Below, piece after piece: positions 27,157-35,920 of a stretch of 64,000 nt of DNA. This DNA is from Candidatus Nitrosopumilus sp. (GTDB lineage Archaea; Thermoproteota; Nitrososphaeria; Nitrososphaerales; Nitrosopumilaceae), in contig JAOTSS010000002.1 in NCBI GenBank assembly GCA_029864805.1, forward strand, positions 8,663-72,662. The letters are read 5' to 3'. Under the pieces are notes generated by a model. It worked only from the letters and a program-made list of their open reading frames with translations. It did no database searches and had not been told where the DNA came from. Position numbers and translations under genes: made by a program. How positions within the stretch are numbered: position 1 is the first letter of the stretch; the number at the start of each line of letters is the position of its first letter.

Positions 27157-27407
27157 GGATTTGTGACATTTAGATTGACGTTTGCTGTGCCTAGAGGAAA
27201 TTCTCCCTTGTATGTAACATTGAAGGATATTATCAATTCCTCCGAATTATGAGGATTCTAACTTACCTGGAGGCCGGATATGTCAAAATCCCACTCGTTG
27301 TAGGGAGTCGGATTCTCTGCAAAGGCAGAAATCATACTAAATGAAAGAAAGCTTAGAAAAAATACAAAAAAATTACTTGAATAAATCAAATTCTTCAATT
27401 CCAGCAT
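27153..27407 (-). pseudogene. Small secreted protein gene with in-frame TAG
   Basis: ATG at 27407, overlapping the end of the zinc-ribbon gene. A signal peptide (SNFFVFFLSFLSFSMISAFA) is followed by ENPTPYNEWDFDISGLQVS and then TAG at 27258-27260. The same frame continues with 34 sense codons (NPHNSEELIISFNVTYKGEF and LGTANVNLNVTNP) to TGA at 27153, which overlaps the next start. The extension is clearly protein-like (Ig/beta type). Confidence 0.55.
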
Positions 27408-27672
27408 AGGTTTCATCCACTGCAGTATCGTATCTTTCTGATACAGTACAACCGATGAAGGAATAGTATCTTTTTGCAAAGTTTACTGGATTCGATACAT
27501 ATTGTGTGAGACCCATTTGATGTCCACATACACAGACACCTAGCTTGAATGGTACGATGCCTTGGCCGCAGCAAGTACATCTCTTGTCCACATTATTTGA
27601 AAAAATATGGTAGATTGGTTTTTCATTTGTTTTTAATCGTCGGTTCATGAAAAAACTATCGAATCTTACCAT
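27373..27672 (-). CDS. Zinc-ribbon protein, 99 aa
   Basis: RCTCCGQGIVPFKLGVCVCG near residue 31 carries CxxC...CxC and GHQMG follows. The same ribbon pattern (GQ..IP...GVCVCG.Q) recurs in the decayed gene at 63480-63662 of the EF-2 element, linking the two mobile regions. Its start lies inside the palindromic control region at 27671-27720. Confidence 0.65.
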   Translation of the reverse strand: MVRFDSFFMNRRLKTNEKPIYHIFSNNVDKRCTCCGQGIVPFKLGVCVCGHQMGLTQYVSNPVNFAKRYYSFIGCTVSERYDTAVDETYAGIEEFDLFK

Positions 27673-27720
27673 ATAGGCTCTGTGCTAACTATGTTAACAA
27701 TGTTAACATAGAGCCCATAT
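27671..27720. promoter_or_regulatory. Large palindromic operator between divergent genes
   Basis: ATATAGGCTCTGTG at the left and CATAGAGCCCATATA at the right form an imperfect dyad around a doubled GTTAAC (ATGTTAACAATGTTAACAT). The divergent genes start at 27672 (minus) and 27744 (plus). A near-identical half, CATATAGGCTCTGTG plus two GTTAAC boxes, recurs at 28292-28330. This looks like the binding site of a proviral repressor. Confidence 0.65.
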
Positions 27721-27743
27721 ACTAGATAGAGGTATTTTAATTC

Positions 27744-27974
27744 ATGGAAACAGAATTACAACAACAAAAAAAGAAACTTCAAACTAAAGTTAAAGAAGAA
27801 ATTACTACTCTGGAAGTTAGAAAAGAAACAGACGAGGCAAAAATTAATGAGATGATATCTAGTTATTTTACTTGGTTTGTGAAGAATAGTATTGAAGATG
27901 TTCAAACAGTTTACAAATTTTGGAATCAACAATTCATAGACTATCACCGTTCTTGGGATATTGCATATAACTAA
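27744..27974 (+). CDS. Small helical protein, 76 aa (possible regulator)
   Basis: METELQQQKKKLQTKVKEEI is a basic coiled coil followed by an aromatic-rich segment (SYFTWFVKNSIEDVQTVYKF). It is the only plus-strand gene in this part of the provirus and is divergent from the minus genes across the palindromic operator, the position of a lysogeny regulator. No HTH is evident, so the role is a guess. Confidence 0.5.
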   Translation: METELQQQKKKLQTKVKEEITTLEVRKETDEAKINEMISSYFTWFVKNSIEDVQTVYKFWNQQFIDYHRSWDIAYN

Positions 27975-28097
27975 AACCATGAAATATAACAAATCTTATA
28001 GAAAATTTATCCTGTATCATCTCAATATATTAGATGAAGAAAGAGATGACACAAAATCTTGTGATGACTTTTAAATTCTAGAAGTTTTTATTTTATT

Positions 28098-28268
28098 CTA
28101 ATCAAGAAGATTCATTTCTTTTTCTTTTTTTCTTTTGATAATATTTTCTTTCTTTGTATGTTTTTCATCATTCAATATAGTCTGAAGATTAGGCGATATT
28201 ATTGAGAAATAATCATTTGCAGCCAAAGATCTTTTTGTTTGGAATTTTTTTGTATTTATTTTAGACAT
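28098..28268 (-). CDS. Small basic protein, 56 aa
   Basis: ATG at 28268: MSKINTKKFQTKRSLAANDY, with a Lys/Glu-rich C-terminus. It lies directly downstream of the operator repeat at 28292-28330, which supports it as an expressed gene. Function unknown. Confidence 0.45.
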   Translation of the reverse strand: MSKINTKKFQTKRSLAANDYFSIISPNLQTILNDEKHTKKENIIKRKKEKEMNLLD

Positions 28269-28291
28269 CAAGATAATTCAGTAAAGCATAG

Positions 28292-28330
28292 CATATAGGC
28301 TCTGTGAAAACATTGTTAACAATTGTTAAC
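28292..28330. promoter_or_regulatory. Second operator-like repeat (CATATAGGCTCTGTG plus GTTAAC boxes)
   Basis: Shares 15 identical bases (CATATAGGCTCTGTG) and two GTTAAC boxes with 27671-27720, but lacks the right arm. It is upstream of the 28098-28268 gene and ends at the integrase stop. Two copies at two gene starts suggest co-regulation. Confidence 0.6.
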
Positions 28331-28332
28331 AT

Positions 28333-29448
28333 TTATTCTGTAACCAGTTCAGCATTATCTGGGTTGCAAGATATGGTATTTTTCTTGTATTCATTCCACA
28401 GAATTTCGTTTTGCTCCTTCATTTGCATTAATTCCTCATTTGCCTTTTGCAGTTCTGACTTTTCCTCTTTTACTTTGTCTAGTTCGACTTGCTTTCTTGC
28501 GGTTCCATCAATGGTAAGTTCGGGAATTGCCTTTTTGAATTCATTGAAACATTCCTCCATTGTTGGTTGAAGATACGTGCCATCCAACCCTCTCTTATGT
28601 GCCATGAGCTTTTCTGCAATGTTAGAGTTTACATCGTTGTTTAGCTTGAGTATTGTGTTGAATCGCTTCCTGAAACCATAGATTGCTGCCTTGTCAAACC
28701 TTTTGCCGTTCTTGGTTCTCTCAATCTGTGATTTTCTCAATACTCGGTAAATGACATCCCTTGCAGTGGCAGTAGATATTGGACCTCCCTTGCTGTTTCT
28801 AGAGTTGTTGATGTTTGAGAACACTGGGGTCTCGTCTGTGAATTTCTCACCACTCAGTTTTCGTGAGTTGTGGTATTTCCTTAGCATTGTAACTGCCTCA
28901 GGCGTGAGAAACGACCAGTATCCTTCCTTGGAGCCATCATAGATCTTTATTGCAACACAATCCTCGATTTTTTTGAGATGTTTCATTCTCAACACGGGAT
29001 CAGTTATTCCTGCAGGTCTTGAGCCAGTCGATGCCAGGAAATGAATCAATGCCTTTACCCTTAAACGGTCAGTAGAATCCAGCATTGCATGAATTTCCTC
29101 TGTAGTGTATGGAAGGTTCCCACCTTCTGTAGTTCCGTCATCTGGAAGCATTTTGTGAAGTATCTTTTTGTGTAAAACCACACGGTTCATCTCAAGCATC
29201 AGAAATACTGAATTCATCATGCTTTTTATCGTGCGATTCTTGATATTCTCCTTTTTCAAGGCGTTGATATAAAAGGCAAGATCATCATGTATCTCATTTG
29301 GGTCTTTCTTGATGTATTTGTCCCAATCAGATATCTCCAGAAATTCCTCAAACCGTCTGAGCTTGTTGTCATATTCAATAGCAGTAGATGGATTGTTAAT
29401 TGAACTGTGAAACACATCCAAAGCAGAAAGTTTTAGCATGAATGACAC
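28333..29448 (-). CDS. Tyrosine recombinase/integrase
   Basis: 371 residues; the start may be the Met at residue 4. An N-terminal SAM-like core-binding domain (residues 1-110) is followed by the catalytic domain: first Arg in FLASTGSRPAGITD (about 143), IYGFRKRFNTI (about 263), His in LMAHKRG (about 289) and the nucleophile Tyr in LDGTYLQPTM (about 297). A C-terminal coiled coil (ELDKVKEEKSELQKANEELM) is added, as in several archaeal viral integrases. It lies at the edge of the provirus, next to ywbE. Confidence 0.9.
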   Translation of the reverse strand: MSFMLKLSALDVFHSSINNPSTAIEYDNKLRRFEEFLEISDWDKYIKKDPNEIHDDLAFYINALKKENIKNRTIKSMMNSVFLMLEMNRVVLHKKILHKMLPDDGTTEGGNLPYTTEEIHAMLDSTDRLRVKALIHFLASTGSRPAGITDPVLRMKHLKKIEDCVAIKIYDGSKEGYWSFLTPEAVTMLRKYHNSRKLSGEKFTDETPVFSNINNSRNSKGGPISTATARDVIYRVLRKSQIERTKNGKRFDKAAIYGFRKRFNTILKLNNDVNSNIAEKLMAHKRGLDGTYLQPTMEECFNEFKKAIPELTIDGTARKQVELDKVKEEKSELQKANEELMQMKEQNEILWNEYKKNTISCNPDNAELVTE

Positions 29449-29544
29449 AACAATTCCAAATTATAAAAATATGTGTTAGACCTTTCAAAACTCCTTTATT
29501 TTATAATCCAAAGATTTAGAGTCTTCCTGTTTTGTGATTTATTA

Positions 29545-29739
29545 TTGGCTTTTATTCCTCACAGAGACAAAATAACTATTGGAACAACTGTTCAGATTAT
29601 TCTTAAACAAGATCAAAAAACAGGACGTCTAACTGATGGAACAGTAAAGAGAATACTTACCTCAAGTAATTTTCATCCCTATGGGATTAAAGTTGAATTG
29701 AGTAATGGAAAAATTGGACGAGTCCAAAAAATTATATAA
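29545..29739 (+). CDS. ywbE: YwbE family protein (DUF2196)
   Basis: 64 residues from a TTG at 29545. The frame is open further upstream to 29473, but that part is hydrophobic and atypical. IGTTVQIILKQDQKTGRLTD and SSNFHPYGIKVELSNGKIGR match the YwbE pattern well. Function not established. It is the first host gene right of the provirus, and the N-terminal region may have been altered by integration. Confidence 0.8.
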   Translation: MAFIPHRDKITIGTTVQIILKQDQKTGRLTDGTVKRILTSSNFHPYGIKVELSNGKIGRVQKII

Positions 29740-29893
29740 TTCAAATCCAATGAAGATGATTTTTAGGCACTAATCAAATTAGAAAAAAACTGATCTTTTA
29801 GTTTATTGAGATCATTTTCTTTTAAAGATTTTATGAAAGTATCGTTATCTATGATTGTTAAAATATTATAATTTAGTTTGTACTATTGTATTT

Positions 29894-30187
29894 ATGGGTA
29901 AAAAAAAGACCTTCGATCCTGACAAACTTGTTTTAAGAAAGTCTGAGATTTTAGAATTTTGTGATAGGGTTCTAAAAAAATGGGATAAGAATCCCGTAAA
30001 GAACAGAAATAATATTCTTGCAATGAATGCAGTAAAAACGAGCATTATCTGGACTGATGATGAGTCTCTAAAAGCGATTTGGAGTGAGATTTTAGCATGG
30101 ACCTTTGAACTTCTCTATGAAAATACAATGGCCCAAGATGACTTGGAATGGAGTAATGTAATGAAAAAATTAAAGAATAAAAAATGA
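29894..30187 (+). CDS. Hypothetical protein, 97 aa
   Basis: Start chosen at ATG 29894 (MGKKKTFDPDKLVLRKSEIL); the frame is open upstream but less protein-like. Helical, rich in Lys and Trp (AIWSEILAWTFELLYEN). No family recognised. Same strand as the SWIM gene 19 bp downstream. Confidence 0.55.
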   Translation: MGKKKTFDPDKLVLRKSEILEFCDRVLKKWDKNPVKNRNNILAMNAVKTSIIWTDDESLKAIWSEILAWTFELLYENTMAQDDLEWSNVMKKLKNKK

Positions 30188-30206
30188 TAATGTTTTCTGA
30201 TAAACC

Positions 30207-30446
30207 ATGAGCTCAAATACTCTCAAGAAAGCAAAAAAACTTGTTGAAAGTGGAGGCGTTGTTCAAATCGACGATGACTTGTTTCAGATAAAATCTTCCT
30301 CTGATCCTGATAAATCTTATTTTGTTACATCTGATACCTGTGAATGCCCTGGATTCAAAAATTTCTACAAATTTCATCATGGCAAAGGTTTGAAGGCTAA
30401 TTGTTCTCATTTGGAGGCTATACGAATTTTCAAACAAAATTCCTAA
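30207..30446 (+). CDS. SWIM-type zinc-finger protein, 79 aa
   Basis: The central SDTCECPGFKNF...LKANCSHLEAIRIF gives CxC...CxH, the SWIM zinc-finger pattern, preceded by beta strands (GVVQIDDDLFQIKSSSDPDK). SWIM domains bind DNA or proteins and stand-alone forms are common in this lineage. Convergent with the ArsC-like gene. Confidence 0.75.
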   Translation: MSSNTLKKAKKLVESGGVVQIDDDLFQIKSSSDPDKSYFVTSDTCECPGFKNFYKFHHGKGLKANCSHLEAIRIFKQNS

Positions 30447-30447
30447 A

Positions 30448-30783
30448 TCATTTTAGATTTTTTGAATCAATCTTTCCAAAAAATGCCTTGTTTCCTGAAA
30501 TGATTATTGGGCGCATAATCAGTCCGGGATACTTTACCATTAATTTGATAATTTGAGACTCTGTTACTTTGTTATTTCCTAAATCTAGTTCTTTGAACAT
30601 TTTGTCTCTACTTCTGAGTAATTCAGATGCGGTCTTTCCTGACATTTTGATGATTTTTTTTAATTCTGTTTCTGAGAGTGGGTCTTTAAAAAAGTCTCTT
30701 TTTTCTATATCTGAGCTCATTCTGTCGATCTCTGCAATTGCTTTTTTACATGTAATACATGTTGCCTTATGAAAAATTTTCAA
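30448..30783 (-). CDS. ArsC/Spx-like thioredoxin-fold protein
   Basis: 111 residues, normal length. CITCKKAIAEID (CxxC) near residue 9, a middle segment FFKDPLSETELKKIIKMSGK and the C-terminal KYPGLIMRPIIISGNKAFFG with the family RP motif. These are hallmarks of the arsenate reductase ArsC/Spx/YffB family. Reductase or redox regulator cannot be decided. Confidence 0.82.
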   Translation of the reverse strand: MKIFHKATCITCKKAIAEIDRMSSDIEKRDFFKDPLSETELKKIIKMSGKTASELLRSRDKMFKELDLGNNKVTESQIIKLMVKYPGLIMRPIIISGNKAFFGKIDSKNLK

Positions 30784-30807
30784 TTCATTTTTTAAATCTA
30801 ATTAGGA

Positions 30808-30960
30808 TTAAAAATTGTTTAGAAAAAAGAAAATGCTGTCACGCACGACAAATAGATTTTTCAAATTTTTCAGTATTTCTTTCAAAGTTGTATTCTTTAC
30901 ATACTTGTCAACTTTTTTTCTAAGTAGATGAAATGATGATTCATAATTCATAGAATACAT
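30808..30960 (-). CDS. Possible small basic protein (50 aa)
   Basis: ATG at 30960, starting MYSMNYESSFHLLRKKVDKY with a hydrophobic end (FFFLNNF). It fills an otherwise empty gap upstream of the ArsC-like gene. No homologue recognised. Confidence 0.35.
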   Translation of the reverse strand: MYSMNYESSFHLLRKKVDKYVKNTTLKEILKNLKNLFVVRDSIFFFLNNF

Positions 30961-31056
30961 TTTTCCAACACATGATGGCAAGACAATGAATATCTATTTT
31001 CATCAAATGTTATGGTGAAATTTTGAACAAAAGGGGCACCAGAATTTATCAATTGT

Positions 31057-31977
31057 TCACTGATTTTCTGATTTTGTGGTTTGATCTTCATCCCAATCTT
31101 CTATTGATTCTTGATTTGTTTTTTCTTGATTAAAATTTTCAAGAGTCTCTTTTGAGATTGATATTTTTTCTAGATATGCCTGTCTGGCTTCATCATATGT
31201 TCCTCCGTTGGTAAGAATTTCATCTCTAATCTTTTGAGCTTCTTCAAAATTATTTTTTGTGAAATTAAGTTGGCTGATAACTAGATCTTTAATCTCTGGG
31301 TTGAGATTGCTTATGTAATAGTCATACTGAGCCCCTTCATATGTGCCTGCACCTGGTCTGAATTCATTAATTGCTTGATTTCTTAGATTTTCCGCAATCA
31401 ATCTTTGTTGTGCCATCTTGATTTTTTCTTCTGAAGGTTCTTTGGCGATTCTATGCTCTAAGATTAATTCATCTAATAATCCATGATAATATTTGAACAA
31501 TGTTTGTCCAATGGGGTTTTTTTCAAAATCACTTTCATTAGAACCTAGGTATTTTCTAGCCTCATCTGTGGATAATTTTTCTTGTAATGCTGAAATCGGG
31601 GATATGTCTCCCTTTACTTGAAATTCAGTACTTGATAATCCTGTCATTCCGTACCATGAACCGATCACATTAACAATGTAAGTGCCTGGAATTCTTTCAA
31701 AGTTTTTAATTTCTCCTCTGAAAACTCCCCATGGGTCAGTAAATGCTTTTGTGGTATAAGAGCCTGCTTTGATGAAAACCTCTGCACCTCTAATTGGTTT
31801 GTATGCTTGGTCTACCACTTCGCCTGTAATTAATACTGAATCTCCTGAATAAATCGCCTCTTTTTCGACATTTACATCTATTACTAATTTCCATAACTCT
31901 GCCTGAGAAGTCGAAACAATCGAAAATAACATTAAAAACGAGAATAATCCTATCATTGCAAGCTTATTTTTATACAC
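31057..31977 (-). CDS. Secreted protein with carboxypeptidase-regulatory/Ig-like domain
   Basis: 306 residues. Signal peptide (about 1-26), then a beta-sandwich (IYSGDSVLITGEVVDQAYKP, GVFRGEIKNFERIPGTYIVN) of the CarboxypepD_reg/Big type. A long helical region (residues 120-290) with repeated Tyr/Gly/Glu motifs (NEFRPGAGTYEGAQYDYY and NGGTYDEARQAY) follows. A cell-surface structural role is likely. Predicted extracellular, not membrane-bound after cleavage. Confidence 0.7.
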   Translation of the reverse strand: MYKNKLAMIGLFSFLMLFSIVSTSQAELWKLVIDVNVEKEAIYSGDSVLITGEVVDQAYKPIRGAEVFIKAGSYTTKAFTDPWGVFRGEIKNFERIPGTYIVNVIGSWYGMTGLSSTEFQVKGDISPISALQEKLSTDEARKYLGSNESDFEKNPIGQTLFKYYHGLLDELILEHRIAKEPSEEKIKMAQQRLIAENLRNQAINEFRPGAGTYEGAQYDYYISNLNPEIKDLVISQLNFTKNNFEEAQKIRDEILTNGGTYDEARQAYLEKISISKETLENFNQEKTNQESIEDWDEDQTTKSENQ

Positions 31978-32136
31978 GTGAGACTCCTGTGAATTTTACT
32001 TGTTAAATCAAAGTATGAATAAAAATTAGCCATTTTTTAATTTAATTTGAGTAATTTTGTCAATTCTCCCGGAAGTTTTGTTTTATGTTGTTTCCCAACT
32101 ACTTCATTAACTACCAGATTTATCGTATCTTAAATC

Positions 32137-32796
32137 ATGGACTTGATAAAATTCCGCAACGATGTTTATCAAATGACTGAAAAATTATCATTTAGTCTCA
32201 AAGAAAAAGATGCATCTAAACTAAACAATGTCTGCCAACAATTAATTGAAATGTACCAAAAAAATTTGGTAAAAATTAATCACTCGATCTTGGAATTGAT
32301 CTGTGCAAGTAATCTTATTTCCAGAGGTTACACTGTAAAAGTTGAAAAAGATATTTCAGATATTTTGGTATGTGATATTTATGCAAAAAAAGGTGATGGA
32401 GATACCATCATTGAAATAGAAACTGGTTTCACTCCTCCTGAACATGCGATGGATACCGTAGATTATTTTGCTGCAAGAATAATGAGTAAAATTGCTCGAT
32501 ACAGTCAATATTGTTCAAAGTTTTCATTGGCTACCCCTGCAGTAGGACTATTGCCGATTTCAAAAATCTTCCTGTTGCCCCCAAACGCAAGAATTGAAAA
32601 AGATGTAAAAAAAGTCCAAGATCTATGTAATCGTTATTACAAAAATCCTCCCGTAAAATATGATGATATTCTGAATGCCCGCCTTCATTCTATATATCTG
32701 ATAAATATTGACAAAGGTTTTGCAAAGGAAATAGATCCACAGGGATATGTGGAATTGACTGAAAACCTTCTTGGACGAAGTGAAGTGGAGTATTAG
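32137..32796 (+). CDS. Conserved protein with nuclease-like core
   Basis: 219 residues. HSILELICASNLISRGYTVK then ILVCDIYAKKGDGDTIIEIE resembles the E...D...ExE/K core of PD-(D/E)XK enzymes (residues about 50-90), though the final Lys is not clear. No signal or membrane segment. Seen widely in this lineage as far as I recall. Role unknown. Confidence 0.5.
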   Translation: MDLIKFRNDVYQMTEKLSFSLKEKDASKLNNVCQQLIEMYQKNLVKINHSILELICASNLISRGYTVKVEKDISDILVCDIYAKKGDGDTIIEIETGFTPPEHAMDTVDYFAARIMSKIARYSQYCSKFSLATPAVGLLPISKIFLLPPNARIEKDVKKVQDLCNRYYKNPPVKYDDILNARLHSIYLINIDKGFAKEIDPQGYVELTENLLGRSEVEY

Positions 32797-32829
32797 TTTT
32801 TGTACAATGGAAAAAACTCAAATTCATCT

Positions 32830-32982
32830 ATGTTTATGGTTTATTGTATGATTTGTGCTGCATGTGAGACAAGAAAGCATTTTGAATGCATCGATTGTAT
32901 AAACAATCATAAAACATATTTGTGTAGCTGCGATTGTCATGACGAAAATACTGAACCTCATCCAGTAGGAAGTTCACACTGA
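32830..32982 (+). CDS. Small Cys-rich protein (50 aa)
   Basis: Start taken at ATG 32830 (MFMVYCMICAACETRKHFEC); a TTG at 32800 in the same frame is possible. Eight Cys in CxxCxxC, CxxC and CSCDCHD patterns suggest two zinc sites. The CxCxCH ending resembles that of the decayed gene at 47946-48155. Confidence 0.6.
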   Translation: MFMVYCMICAACETRKHFECIDCINNHKTYLCSCDCHDENTEPHPVGSSH

Positions 32983-32984
32983 AC

Positions 32985-33665
32985 TTAATGTTTAAATTTT
33001 CTTTCAATCTCTTTGGCCATCACTTCTAATTTACTTGTGTCTCCCAATTTTCTATATGTTAATTTTTCAATGGTTTTGATAATGCTTATAGCTGCTCTAT
33101 ATTGTGGTATGTCTGGGTCATTAAGTTCTCCATACATACCAATTCCATGAATTTGATTTTTTTTAGCAAATCCAAGAATCAATCCGTTAAACCCTGTGAT
33201 TATTGACTTTTGGGGGGATGTGTTTACTCGAAGATTTTCCATCTGTTTTGTCAACTCTATTGATGTTGTAGTAATGTATGTTTTTGGAATCTTGCTTAGT
33301 ATTCTATTGGTATGAAATCCGCCAAATGTGTAAATAAATTTGGCAGAATATTTTTTTGCAATATCTATTACATCTTGACATAATGCATTTAATTCAATAA
33401 TACTTTGTGGTTGCCCTTTTCCTCCACCAAAAACAATCAAATCATCTGCATATCTATATTCCCAACTTTCATCTGGAAGTTCAATATGTCCTTCATTATC
33501 CACTATGTATGTTGGATATGGTAATTTTGCGGTTCTGAATATTTTTGTCTTTAATGATTGATTAATAAAATCTATTGTTATGTTTCCCACATTTCCCATG
33601 TCTTGCATTGCAGCTATGATGATTGGTTTTTTCACATTTGGCTCTTCATTTTGAATAAAATTCAC
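32985..33665 (-). CDS. PAC2 family protein (proteasome assembly chaperone-like)
   Basis: 226 residues. IIIAAMQDMGNVGNITIDFI at the N-terminus, ADDLIVFGGGKGQPQS near 78, FIYTFGGFHTNRI near 115 and KSIITGFNGLILGFAKKNQI near 155 match the archaeal PAC2 family. PAC2 homologues help 20S proteasome assembly in eukaryotes; the archaeal role is less clear. Convergent with the Cys-rich gene. Confidence 0.85.
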   Translation of the reverse strand: MNFIQNEEPNVKKPIIIAAMQDMGNVGNITIDFINQSLKTKIFRTAKLPYPTYIVDNEGHIELPDESWEYRYADDLIVFGGGKGQPQSIIELNALCQDVIDIAKKYSAKFIYTFGGFHTNRILSKIPKTYITTTSIELTKQMENLRVNTSPQKSIITGFNGLILGFAKKNQIHGIGMYGELNDPDIPQYRAAISIIKTIEKLTYRKLGDTSKLEVMAKEIERKFKH

Positions 33666-34195
33666 AGTTTCTTTGAAATGTAATGAATTTTAAAGATATG
33701 TTATGATTTAAAATTGTAGCAATTTTATTTGTGGCATTCTTTTGGAATTTTTTCTTAATTTAAAAAATTTATGCAAATACAAAATATGTTTTTCTGTTAT
33801 CTCTCTTTACAAAATTTAAGATTTTTGAATCTTGCTAATTTCTTTTGTGGTTTTTTATTTTGAAATTTTGAATGATTAACTATTTGTTTTTACAATATTT
33901 TTTTGCTTTGCTCATTTTCTTTTATATATAATTTCTTTTGTCTGTACTAATCATTTTTTCTGAATACTTGGAACCTCAATGATTAATGTTTTTTATTTAT
34001 AAAATGAATTATTAACAAATGATTTTTCTTTTTACCGTGGAATTAAGAGTTTGAGCCTGAAATTCCTGCAATATGTTTTTCCATATACTAACACATGTGT
34101 TATATTTTAACTCTTTTCAATCAAATGCAACTTTTTTAATGATCGGTAAAGAATATGAAGATTCATAAGGCAAAAAAACTTTCTATCGACAAATT
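33666..34195. other. AT-rich intergenic region, nothing recognised
   Basis: About 530 bp of very AT-rich DNA between divergent genes. I see no reading frame with protein character and no tRNA or box RNA. It must contain both promoters. Confidence 0.45.
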
Positions 34196-35920
34196 ATGGA
34201 AACTTCCATGGAAAACATTGGGACATTAGAATATGTTCTTGATAAATATTCTAAAATCTGGTGCTGGAAAATTACTGGTGATCGTGCAGTCAACATGATT
34301 TCTAGGCTAGTTCCTGAAGCATGGTATGGCGAAAACGTCAATGAGGTAATCATTCCTGACAACACCGAAAATGTAAAACAATTGAAACTCATCATGGATA
34401 GATATCCTTTAGAAATTCTATCAAAAACTATTTGGCAACGAAAAATTGTAAAAACATATGCTCCAAAACCTGCGCTACCTCCTATCAAACACAAACTAAA
34501 GAGGGCAAAAACAGGCGAACAATTTCGTGGAAAGCTTTTGAATTTCCAAAAAGAAGGTTTAGATTTCTTACTAAAATCTTCTGGTAATGCACTATTAGCT
34601 GATGAAATGGGACTGGGAAAAACAGTTCAGACACTATCTTATGTCTCAACTGAAAAACAAACTTTTCCAGTACTTGTTGTTGCCCCCTTAGTCACATTAA
34701 ACAACTGGGAAAGAGAAATTGAAAAATTCTTAAAGAGAAAGAGTAGGAATGGACGAATTCTGGAATCTGAATCCCCTAGTGTCACAATTATTAGAACCGG
34801 GAAATCTGAAGAACTACCATTAACTGATATTTACATCATCAATTATGAATTGCTTTTAAAAAGATCTGATGATTTAATGAAGGTTGGATTGCGAACAATA
34901 GTTTGTGACGAGGTTCATAATCTAAGGTCAAAAACCACTCAGAAATACAAGGCTGTCAAAAAACTTGCTGCACTTCCTACAATATTGTACCGAATTGGTC
35001 TATCCGGCACTCCTATCTACAATCGAGGTTCTGAAATTTGGCCTATAATTGACATTATTAAACCTGGACTTCTTGGAAGCTTTAAAGAATTCTGCGAATA
35101 CTTTTGTTATGTAAATGAAAAAGGCAAGGCAATTGTTTTAGAAAATAAACGTGCATCCCTTAGAAATGAGTTACAAAAACACGTTATGCTTAGAAGAAAG
35201 AAGTCTGATGTATTAAAAGAACTAAAAGACAAAGTACGTTACAAAGAAGTCATTGCAGCTGATACTGATTATTATCTTGAAGAACTTGATAAAATTTGGA
35301 AGAAGCTTGAAGAAGAACAAAAAATTGCCGAAACTGAATTTTCAAAATCTGCATCCTATCACAGGGCAATTCAAAGTGAAAGGCAGATTGCAGGACTTGC
35401 AAAACTTCCACACGTAATCAACTTTGTTAAAAATATCATGGAGATTGAGGAAAGCGTTGTGGTGTTTTGTCATCATAAGGTGATTCATAAACTTCTTAAT
35501 GAGAGCCTAGAAGAATTTTCACCTGTTTCGATTATTGGAGGACAATCTGATTCACTTAGACAGGATCAAATAGACAAATTTCAAAAAGGGGAATCAAAAC
35601 TAATGATTGCAGGTATTCGTGCTGGAAATGTGGGAATTAATTTGACTAGAGCAAAATATGTTATTTTTGCAGAACTTGATTGGAGTCCTGCAATTCATAG
35701 GCAAGCAGAAGACAGACTCCATAGAATTGGTCAGAAAAATACTGTGTTTGCATATTATTTGATAGGGGCAGGAACCCTCGATGATCATGTGGCAAATATC
35801 TTGGTGGATAAGAGCTATGAGATTGACGAAATCATGGATGAATCATCTGACAATTACGAAAACAAGGATAAAGCAGAACTCATATTGGCACAAATTCAAG
35901 ATAAGATTCGTTCTAAATAA
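34196..35920 (+). CDS. SNF2-family DEAD/DEAH helicase-like ATPase
   Basis: 574 residues. Motif I LLADEMGLGKTVQTLSYV near 135, Ia VVAPLVTLNNWERE, motif II VCDEVHNLRSK near 239, motif III IGLSGTPIYNRGSE, and C-terminal motifs IRAGNVGINLTRAKYVIFAE and HRQAEDRLHRIGQKNTVFAY. It translocates on double-stranded DNA and remodels protein-DNA complexes. An N-terminal extra domain of about 110 residues precedes the core. Host gene with normal architecture for archaeal SNF2/Rad54-like enzymes. Confidence 0.93.
   Translation: METSMENIGTLEYVLDKYSKIWCWKITGDRAVNMISRLVPEAWYGENVNEVIIPDNTENVKQLKLIMDRYPLEILSKTIWQRKIVKTYAPKPALPPIKHKLKRAKTGEQFRGKLLNFQKEGLDFLLKSSGNALLADEMGLGKTVQTLSYVSTEKQTFPVLVVAPLVTLNNWEREIEKFLKRKSRNGRILESESPSVTIIRTGKSEELPLTDIYIINYELLLKRSDDLMKVGLRTIVCDEVHNLRSKTTQKYKAVKKLAALPTILYRIGLSGTPIYNRGSEIWPIIDIIKPGLLGSFKEFCEYFCYVNEKGKAIVLENKRASLRNELQKHVMLRRKKSDVLKELKDKVRYKEVIAADTDYYLEELDKIWKKLEEEQKIAETEFSKSASYHRAIQSERQIAGLAKLPHVINFVKNIMEIEESVVVFCHHKVIHKLLNESLEEFSPVSIIGGQSDSLRQDQIDKFQKGESKLMIAGIRAGNVGINLTRAKYVIFAELDWSPAIHRQAEDRLHRIGQKNTVFAYYLIGAGTLDDHVANILVDKSYEIDEIMDESSDNYENKDKAELILAQIQDKIRSK

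Noticed and set aside
27744..28268. Toxin-antitoxin pair
   Set aside because: The two small genes are on opposite strands with separate promoters and neither shows a known toxin or antitoxin motif.
32137..32796. Assignment as a restriction endonuclease
   Set aside because: Core D/E residues fit loosely, but the catalytic Lys is unclear and no methyltransferase partner is present.
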